From the NCBI RefSeq assembly GCF_001542405.1, contig NZ_LNCD01000106.1, forward strand, positions 124,001 to 188,000: a DNA stretch of 64,000 nt. Direction: 5' to 3'. The position numbers were made by a program, and so were the translations under genes. The stretch is from Rhizobium altiplani. Lineage in GTDB: Bacteria; Pseudomonadota; Alphaproteobacteria; Rhizobiales; Rhizobiaceae. This document shows, in pieces, positions 58,854 to 64,000 of this stretch. Numbering within the stretch: position 1 is the stretch's first letter; each line of letters starts with the position of its first letter. Below the pieces are notes generated by a model. That model ran no database searches. It was not told where the DNA came from and worked only from the letters and a program-made list of their open reading frames with translations.

Positions 58854-60059
58854 CTAGTCCATCGGGAAACGGCGGCTCGCCCATTCGCTCCTTGGAACCG
58901 GATTGCCGACGGCAAAGCTGAACGATTGGATTTTCGTGGCCCCATCGTCCACCTCGCAACGGAAACTGACATCATACCAGCGGCCCGCAGCCCGAAATGC
59001 GCCTTTCCGGACCTGGAGAACGGTGCCCTTTGACAAGCGGTAGGATGGCAGGAGTTCAGGCCGATATGACGGGGAACCATGCATCAGCTGCTGCCGAAGC
59101 TCCGTGCCGCAGAGTTGGTCGACACGAACACTCCGCGGCAGATCGCCCATTGCGGTTCTCGCCACTGGATCATTCGTCATATTCTGCGAGAACAATGTCT
59201 TCGCCTCCGTCAGCTCGACGGGCTTGTCCGCCTGTGCGGTTGCCGTCGCATCGGGCTTCGTTGCATTGGGCGGTTTGCCCTGCTCAAAGCTGGTCTTGGC
59301 CTCGCTTTCGGCGCCGGCGGCTGGACCGTTCTTCTCGGCATGGCTTTCCGCCAGGTCGACCCGCGGCAGGTCGACATCATCAGGGACCGGATTGGCCGGC
59401 GGTTCCTTGCTTTCAGGTGTCTTGGCTGCCTCTGTCGTTTGCTCCGGTTTCACCTGATCTTCCTGGGTTTCAGGCTTGGGTTCAGGTGAAGGCTTCGGCG
59501 TATCAGACTTTACACCCGCGACGGAAGCATCCCCCTCGGTCGATTTCTCCGGGCCGGTATCCTTGTCGCCAAATTCCGTCACCGGGCGCAGCACCGGCAG
59601 CGGCTGCCCCTTGCCAGACTGCTCCTTGGACTTGGCATCCTCTGCAGCTGCTGCTTCCGGTGGCTTTTCCGGCGGTTTCTCTTCCGGCGCCTTTGCCTGC
59701 TCCGGCGGCGGAGGCGGTGGTGGCGGAGGCGGCGGCTGGTCGGCCTTCTCTTGCTTCGGCGGTTCCGGCGGCTTCTCGGCCGGCTTTTCCTCCGCCTTCT
59801 TCTCCTCGGGTTTCGGCTCCTCTGGCTTGGGCTCTTCCGGCATCTTCAATTCCGGCGGCTTCTCCTCGGGTTTCTTTTCCTCTGGTTTCTTTTCTTCTGG
59901 CGGTGGCACGAGGTCGACGCTGACGGTTTCCTCCTCCGGCTGAGGCGCAGGTACGGGCAGCTTCACGAGAAAGAAGCCGACGACGGCAAGGTGCAGCAGA
60001 ACGGAGGCAAAGATGCCCCAGCCGAATGCTCCCCATTTCTTTCCCGAAGTCTGCTGCAT
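58854..60059 (-). CDS. DUF930 domain protein with TonB-like Pro/Glu-rich region
   Basis: 401 residues. A short cytoplasmic start and one membrane helix (FASVLLHLAVVGFFLVKLPV) anchor the protein. Residues about 45-270 are a low-complexity periplasmic spacer of Pro, Glu and Lys (PEEKKPEEKKPEEKPPE, PPPPPPPPPP), much like TonB. The C-terminal DUF930 domain (about 285-400) contains LFSQNMTNDPVARTAMGDLP, CGTELRQQL and ISFRCEVDD-like residues (here VSFRCEVDD) with two conserved Cys. It probably spans the periplasm. Function unknown. Confidence 0.88.
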   Translation of the reverse strand: MQQTSGKKWGAFGWGIFASVLLHLAVVGFFLVKLPVPAPQPEEETVSVDLVPPPEEKKPEEKKPEEKPPELKMPEEPKPEEPKPEEKKAEEKPAEKPPEPPKQEKADQPPPPPPPPPPPEQAKAPEEKPPEKPPEAAAAEDAKSKEQSGKGQPLPVLRPVTEFGDKDTGPEKSTEGDASVAGVKSDTPKPSPEPKPETQEDQVKPEQTTEAAKTPESKEPPANPVPDDVDLPRVDLAESHAEKNGPAAGAESEAKTSFEQGKPPNATKPDATATAQADKPVELTEAKTLFSQNMTNDPVARTAMGDLPRSVRVDQLCGTELRQQLMHGSPSYRPELLPSYRLSKGTVLQVRKGAFRAAGRWYDVSFRCEVDDGATKIQSFSFAVGNPVPRSEWASRRFPMD

Positions 60060-60128
60060 GCCTATGAACGATGCCCTGCGCCACGCTACCGATGTGGCCT
60101 TTTAAGAAGGCATCATCAAGCCGTAAAA

Positions 60129-60175
60129 CAAAAAAGCCTCGTGCCACGCGAACGCAACCGTTTTCGCGCGGCACG
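60129..60175 (-). terminator. Strong Rho-independent terminator of the GYD gene
   Basis: On the minus strand CGTGCC-CGCGAA type arms (60140-60152 and 60163-60175) form a long hairpin followed by TTTTTTGTTTT. It is about 47 bases after the GYD gene stop and also lies before the DUF930 gene start, isolating the two. Confidence 0.85.
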
Positions 60176-60221
60176 TCCTCCACATGTTTGCGCATATTCG
60201 CCTCTGCGAGAAGGTCAAGGG

Positions 60222-60515
60222 CTATCCGAGCGAGCCTATGATCTCGCGATAGGCAGCCTCCGGAAACGCCTTTAGCGTCTTGGTGCGCACATTACCCGCC
60301 ATCCCAAGCGACAGCCCGAAGCGCGCCATGACAGCATCGTCAGGCGCCTCGCAGACAGCAACCATGTCGTGATCGCCCAAGGTAAGGAAGAAATTCTGGA
60401 AGGAGCCGCCCATGTCGCCAAGCAGCTTCTTTGCCGCGTCCAGGCGCTTTGCCGAGTCGCGAACGTTGCGAATGCCCTGATCCGTCCAATTAATAAGCAC
60501 GATGTAAGTGGTCAT
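60222..60515 (-). CDS. GYD domain protein
   Basis: 97 residues of the small ferredoxin-like GYD family. MTTYIVLINWTDQGIRNVRD opens it; the name-giving motif reads LTLGDHDMVAVCEAPDDAVM here (LG-D-H-D in place of G-Y-D). ATG 60515 is followed upstream by GGAGG. Function unknown; probably cytoplasmic. Confidence 0.9.
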   Translation of the reverse strand: MTTYIVLINWTDQGIRNVRDSAKRLDAAKKLLGDMGGSFQNFFLTLGDHDMVAVCEAPDDAVMARFGLSLGMAGNVRTKTLKAFPEAAYREIIGSLG

Positions 60516-60670
60516 TGCACACCTCCCACCGGAGGGTCTTGGCCCTACGCAACAGGCTATGGCGACCTTCGCTCACGCGCTGTGGTCGGTCCTGTCCCCC
60601 GTAGTGTCTACCTTACTCCTGTCCCTATGCGACAACAAGAAATGCCACGGCCCGCAAGGGTGCCAGAAAG

Positions 60671-60696
60671 GCAAAAGCCGGGCACAGGGCCCGGCT
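60671..60696 (-). terminator. Terminator of rpoD
   Basis: AGCCGGGC and GCCCGGCT form an eight-pair stem with a five-base loop (60676-60696). On the minus strand TTTTGCC follows. It is 30 bases after the rpoD stop. Confidence 0.85.
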
Positions 60697-60725
60697 CTTG
60701 GATGTTTCCAGTCGAAGGTGGAAGC

Positions 60726-62777
60726 TTAGCTGTCCAGGAAGCTGCGAAGCTTTCTCGAACGGCTCGGGTGCTTCAGCTTGCGCAGCGCCTTCGCTTCGAT
60801 CTGACGGATACGTTCGCGGGTAACCGAGAACTGCTGACCGACTTCCTCGAGCGTATGATCGGTGTTCATGCCGATGCCGAAACGCATGCGCAGCACGCGC
60901 TCTTCGCGCGGCGTCAGTGATGCCAGAACGCGGGTCGTCGTTTCGCGCAGATTCGCCTGGATGGCGGCGTCGATCGGCAGCAGCGCGTTCTTGTCCTCGA
61001 TGAAATCGCCGAGGTGTGAATCCTCTTCGTCACCGACAGGGGTTTCGAGCGAGATCGGCTCCTTGGCGATCTTCAGGACCTTGCGGACCTTTTCGAGCGG
61101 CATGGCAAGCTTTTCGGCCAGTTCTTCCGGCGTCGGCTCGCGACCGATTTCGTGCAGCATCTGGCGCGACGTGCGGACGATCTTGTTGATCGTTTCGATC
61201 ATATGCACCGGAATACGGATCGTGCGGGCCTGGTCGGCGATGGAACGGGTGATCGCCTGACGGATCCACCACGTCGCGTAAGTCGAGAACTTGTAGCCGC
61301 GGCGGTATTCGAACTTGTCGACCGCCTTCATCAGGCCGATGTTGCCCTCCTGAATGAGGTCGAGGAACTGCAGACCACGGTTCGTGTACTTCTTGGCGAT
61401 GGAGATGACGAGGCGAAGGTTCGCTTCGACCATTTCCTTCTTGGCGATGCGGGCTTCGCGCTCGCCCTTCTGCACCATGTGCACGATGCGGCGGAATTCC
61501 GAGATCGAGATGCCGGTTTCCGTTGCGAGATTCTGGATCTCCTGGCGGATGTCGCGGATCGTCGTGTTTTCGCCCTTGGCGAATTCCTTCCAGCCGCGTG
61601 CCGCCAGATTGCCGATCGACTTCATCCAGTTCGGATCGAGTTCGGCGCCCTGATACTGCTCGAGGAACGAGTCGCGCTTGACGCCGTAGGATTCAGCGAG
61701 ACGGAGCAGGCGGCCTTCGTTCTGAACGAGGCGCTTGTTAATGTCGTAAAGCTGCTCGACGAGGGCGTCGATGCGGTTCTGGTTCAGCGACAGAGACTTG
61801 ACGGCCTTGATGAGCTCATCCTTGAGCTCCTTGTACCGGCGCTCCTGGGCAGACGACAGCGTGCCGGTGGCAGCGAGCCGCTGCTCGACCTGCTGGTCCT
61901 GAAGCTTGCGCAGCTTCTTGTACGTCTCGGCGATGATGTCGAGCGTTTCCATGACCTGCGGGCGCAGTTCCGCTTCCATAGCGGCGAGCGACAGGTTGGA
62001 CTCGTCTTCGTCTTCTTCTTCCTCTTCCGGAGGAAGGCCTTCGCCGCCGACATTGGTGATGTCGTCGTCGCCAGAACGGACGCGGCGCGTCTTTTCCTTC
62101 TCTTCGGCGGCCTTGCGGTCAGCCTCGATCTTCTCGGGGCTTTGGAACTGCGGTGCAGCCTTGGCTTCCGGGCCGGAATAGGTGGTTTCGAGGTCGATGA
62201 TCTCGCGAAGCAGCGTCGTGCCTTCGTTGAGCTCATCGCGCCAGATGATCAGCGCCTGGAACGTCAGCGGGCTTTCGCAGAGGCCGCCGATCATGGTTTC
62301 GCGGCCGGCCTCGATGCGCTTTGCGATCGCAATTTCGCCTTCGCGCGACAGCAGCTCCACCGAGCCCATTTCGCGCAGATACATGCGAACCGGATCGTCG
62401 GTGCGGTCGGTCGGTTCCTTCTTCTTGGCGGTCGCAAGGGCAGTGCCGCCGGAAGGTGCGAGCTCGCCGCCTTCGCTCTCGTCGTCGGAGCCGGAATCAT
62501 CATCGTCGCCGCCGGCCGTGGCTTCCTCGGCTTCTTCGTCTTCGATGACGTTGATGCCCATGTCCGACAACATCGACATCGTGTCTTCGATCTGCTCGGA
62601 CGTCACTTCTTCTGACGGCAGGACGGCGTTCAACTCGTCCATCGTTACATAGCCGCGCTTCTTCGCGGCCTTGATCATCTTCTTGACCGCGTCATCGGAA
62701 AGATCGAGAAGAGGGCCGTCGGTGCCGCCGTCGCGTTCGACTTCCGCTTCTTCGTTTTCTTTGACCTTGGTTGCCAT
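60726..62777 (-). CDS. rpoD: RNA polymerase primary sigma factor
   Basis: 683 residues, the usual size in Rhizobiaceae. Region 1.1 and a long acidic insert (about 90-290, rich in Glu/Asp) precede region 2, with [40 protein letters not shown] and [10 protein letters not shown] recognising the -10 box. Region 3 and region 4 follow, ending [20 protein letters not shown] and [10 protein letters not shown], which reads the -35 box. It directs housekeeping transcription. No dnaG is directly upstream in the window. Confidence 0.98.
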   Translation of the reverse strand: MATKVKENEEAEVERDGGTDGPLLDLSDDAVKKMIKAAKKRGYVTMDELNAVLPSEEVTSEQIEDTMSMLSDMGINVIEDEEAEEATAGGDDDDSGSDDESEGGELAPSGGTALATAKKKEPTDRTDDPVRMYLREMGSVELLSREGEIAIAKRIEAGRETMIGGLCESPLTFQALIIWRDELNEGTTLLREIIDLETTYSGPEAKAAPQFQSPEKIEADRKAAEEKEKTRRVRSGDDDITNVGGEGLPPEEEEEDEDESNLSLAAMEAELRPQVMETLDIIAETYKKLRKLQDQQVEQRLAATGTLSSAQERRYKELKDELIKAVKSLSLNQNRIDALVEQLYDINKRLVQNEGRLLRLAESYGVKRDSFLEQYQGAELDPNWMKSIGNLAARGWKEFAKGENTTIRDIRQEIQNLATETGISISEFRRIVHMVQKGEREARIAKKEMVEANLRLVISIAKKYTNRGLQFLDLIQEGNIGLMKAVDKFEYRRGYKFSTYATWWIRQAITRSIADQARTIRIPVHMIETINKIVRTSRQMLHEIGREPTPEELAEKLAMPLEKVRKVLKIAKEPISLETPVGDEEDSHLGDFIEDKNALLPIDAAIQANLRETTTRVLASLTPREERVLRMRFGIGMNTDHTLEEVGQQFSVTRERIRQIEAKALRKLKHPSRSRKLRSFLDS

Positions 62778-63235
62778 TTATGTCGTCGCCTTCCTGACGC
62801 TATTCAAACTCGTCGCAGTGAACGGCCGCACGCAGCCGATACGCCGCAAACGACCGTCTCGAATCACCTAGTCTCACCTAACGGGATGAGATTTAATGCC
62901 TGATTAACCACGATTGCCGGCGCCGGACGACAGAGCTTCATTGTCATCAAATGTCCGGCCATGGTTGTGCGATCCGCCCTTGACCCAGTTCACCGCTTTC
63001 CAAGTCGAACGGTGATTCCCACATTTTTTGTTCTCGTCAAGCTTTTCTAGCAAAAAAGCCTCACAAAACCCGGAAAAAGCCTTATCCACAGGCCCGGAAC
63101 CGCCCAAGCGATTGCCAACCATAAATAGGATGTCACCACGAGAAGACAAGAGCAGCAGGCATTCTTCCTGAACAGCCAAGTCGCCGCCAAGATTCGACGT
63201 GCCCGCTGTTTGTTTTGTTCGACCTCCGTCGAAGC
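62778..63235. other. Intergenic region upstream of rpoD with a DnaA box
   Basis: About 460 bases without a convincing gene; short open frames are poor. TTATCCACA, the DnaA-box consensus, lies at 63082-63090. CGGAAAAAGCC/GGCTTTTTT-like repeats surround it. A TTGACG box on the minus strand (63030-63040 region) may belong to an rpoD promoter. Confidence 0.5.
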
Positions 63236-63582
63236 TTAATGCGACTGCCCATCCCAGGGCTGGATCTCCAGACTTGCAAGATCAACAGCGGGAATGCATC
63301 GAACGTTGATGCAGGCCATCTCGGCACCGTCAGGCATCTTAGCTTCCGCGAAGGGAGCGATGCCGCAAGTGCCGCAAAAGCGGTGCTGGATCGTGTGGGT
63401 ATTGAACGGATAGGTGGACAGCTTCTCACGCGGCGTTCTCAGGGTGAACTTGTCGCGGGGAACGAAGGCGAGCAGCCCTCCGCGCCGTCGGCATAGCGAA
63501 CAATTGCAATCAAGGGCGGAGGTGAACTCCCCTCCACCTCAAATGCGATGTTGCCGCAATGGCAGCTTCCTTCGTACTGCAT
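63236..63582 (-). pseudogene. GFA-family (glutathione-dependent formaldehyde-activating-like) gene, frameshifted
   Basis: From ATG 63582 (AGGAGG upstream) the frame gives MQYEGSCHCGNIAFEVEG, with the zinc Cys-x-Cys, then loses phase at the CCCC run 63529-63532. In the other phase the protein continues FTSALDCNCSLCRRRGGLLA, FCGTCGIAPFAEAKMPDG and ends at 63236 (PWDGQSH). The 347-base length is one short of a full codon set. Restoring one base would give an intact protein of about 115 residues. Either a real mutation or a homopolymer sequencing error. Confidence 0.85.
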
Positions 63583-63591
63583 CGATCCTCC

Positions 63592-64000
63592 TCAGTTCCA
63601 GTCCATAACCACCTTGCCTGAATTGCCCGAGCGCATTGCCTCGAATCCCTCCCGGAACTCATCGATCCCGATTCGGTGCGTGATAACGGGCGACAAATCC
63701 AGCCCGCCCTGCACGAAAGCAATCATCTTGTACCAAGTCTCGAACATCTCGCGACCGTAGATGCCCTTTAGGTTAAGCATCTTGAAGATGACTTTGTTCC
63801 AGTCGATCTCGAAACCGGCAGGCGCAATGCCGAGGATCGCGATCTTGCCGCCATTGTTCATCTTGTCGATCATGTCGCGAAAGGCCGGCGCAGCGCCGGA
63901 CATTTCAAGCCCGACGTCGAAGCCCTCGGTCATTCCGATCGACTTCATCACGTCGGTGAGGTTCTCCTTCGAGGCATCGACGACATAATCGATGCCGAGC
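63592..64000 (-). CDS. tdh: L-threonine 3-dehydrogenase (partial, C-terminal part)
   Basis: Zinc-dependent dehydrogenase that oxidises threonine to 2-amino-3-ketobutyrate. Only the 3' part lies in the window; the frame continues past 64000. Visible are the Rossmann-fold end ([40 protein letters not shown]), [20 protein letters not shown], and [20 protein letters not shown], a Tdh hallmark, then GKVVMDWN at the C-terminus. The catalytic zinc ligands are outside the window. It ends 10 bases before the GFA gene start on the same strand. Confidence 0.92.
   Translation of the reverse strand, partial: LGIDYVVDASKENLTDVMKSIGMTEGFDVGLEMSGAAPAFRDMIDKMNNGGKIAILGIAPAGFEIDWNKVIFKMLNLKGIYGREMFETWYKMIAFVQGGLDLSPVITHRIGIDEFREGFEAMRSGNSGKVVMDWN

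Noticed and set aside
58997-59923. 308-codon plus-strand frame
   Set aside because: Reads the Pro/Glu repeat of the DUF930 gene in reverse; low complexity only.
61152-62615. 487-codon open frame on the plus strand across rpoD
   Set aside because: Antisense shadow of rpoD.
62904-63179. 91-codon minus-strand frame upstream of rpoD
   Set aside because: No ribosome site, spans the DnaA box region, no family; considered non-coding.

Overview
The window looks like chromosomal or chromid DNA of an alphaproteobacterium of the family Rhizobiaceae, most likely Ensifer/Sinorhizobium or a close relative. The evidence is the high GC content, the rhizobial thu trehalose locus in the order thuR-thuEFGK-thuAB, a RopA-type porin, an FnrN-type regulator with a CX2CX7C cluster, several Ku genes with LigD, a cobalamin-dependent MetH and a long acidic RpoD. 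These assignments come from reading the sequence and recalling families; no database search was possible.

Layout. 1-5742: a carbohydrate ABC transporter (minus strand, running off the left edge) faces a sugar kinase, a GntR/UTRA regulator and a PP2C-type phosphatase; this is probably an N-acetyl-amino-sugar uptake locus. 5832-9667: metH behind a perfect 20-bp palindrome. 9778-13036: an AGE-family epimerase, an alditol-oxidase-like flavoprotein and a UPF0303 protein. 13189-19140: a PotABCD-like ABC operon with a Tat-exported binding protein and a hydantoin-racemase-like enzyme, facing a GntR/FCD regulator. 19193-20798: a hypothetical protein, a SIMPL protein and tRNA-Ile(CAT). 20816-22087: a frameshifted IS481-type element next to the tRNA. 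22088-24155: small genes, a decayed PrpF-like fragment and palindrome-rich DNA. 24156-30328: a DNA-repair block with topoisomerase IB, two Ku genes and LigD. 30408-30549: a strong small-RNA candidate with its own promoter and terminator. 30665-38192: the thu trehalose/disaccharide locus with two identical operators. 38443-40483: an aminotransferase and fnrN with an anaerobox. 40618-47636: a GbsR/MarR-type regulator followed by cydDC and cydABX (cytochrome bd oxidase and its assembly exporter). 47738-60515: mostly single housekeeping or stress genes (DJ-1/PfpI, RHH protein, fRMsr, Nudix, two DMT exporters, two paralogous small secreted proteins, YjbQ, DUF1428, LysR, porin, DUF427, AraC, DUF930, GYD). 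60726-62777: rpoD. 63236-64000: a frameshifted GFA-family gene and the 3' part of L-threonine dehydrogenase.

How it works together. Three binding-protein-dependent uptake systems each sit beside their own regulator and catabolic enzymes, and each has a hairpin between the binding-protein gene and the first permease gene. The respiratory block links an oxygen-sensing FnrN to a nearby low-oxygen bd oxidase. The Ku/LigD block is a self-contained end-joining module beside a tRNA/IS junction and relics of other genes, which suggests a region of past gene gain and loss.

Most notable items: the roughly 110-nt small RNA candidate with anti-Shine-Dalgarno motifs upstream of the TFPASDP-type gene; the paired 19-bp thu operators; the GbsR-like regulator with a perfect 20-bp palindrome in front of the cyd operon, plus the 36-residue cydX; the PP2C phosphatase attached to the amino-sugar locus; and the two tandem secreted paralogs at 51576-52394.
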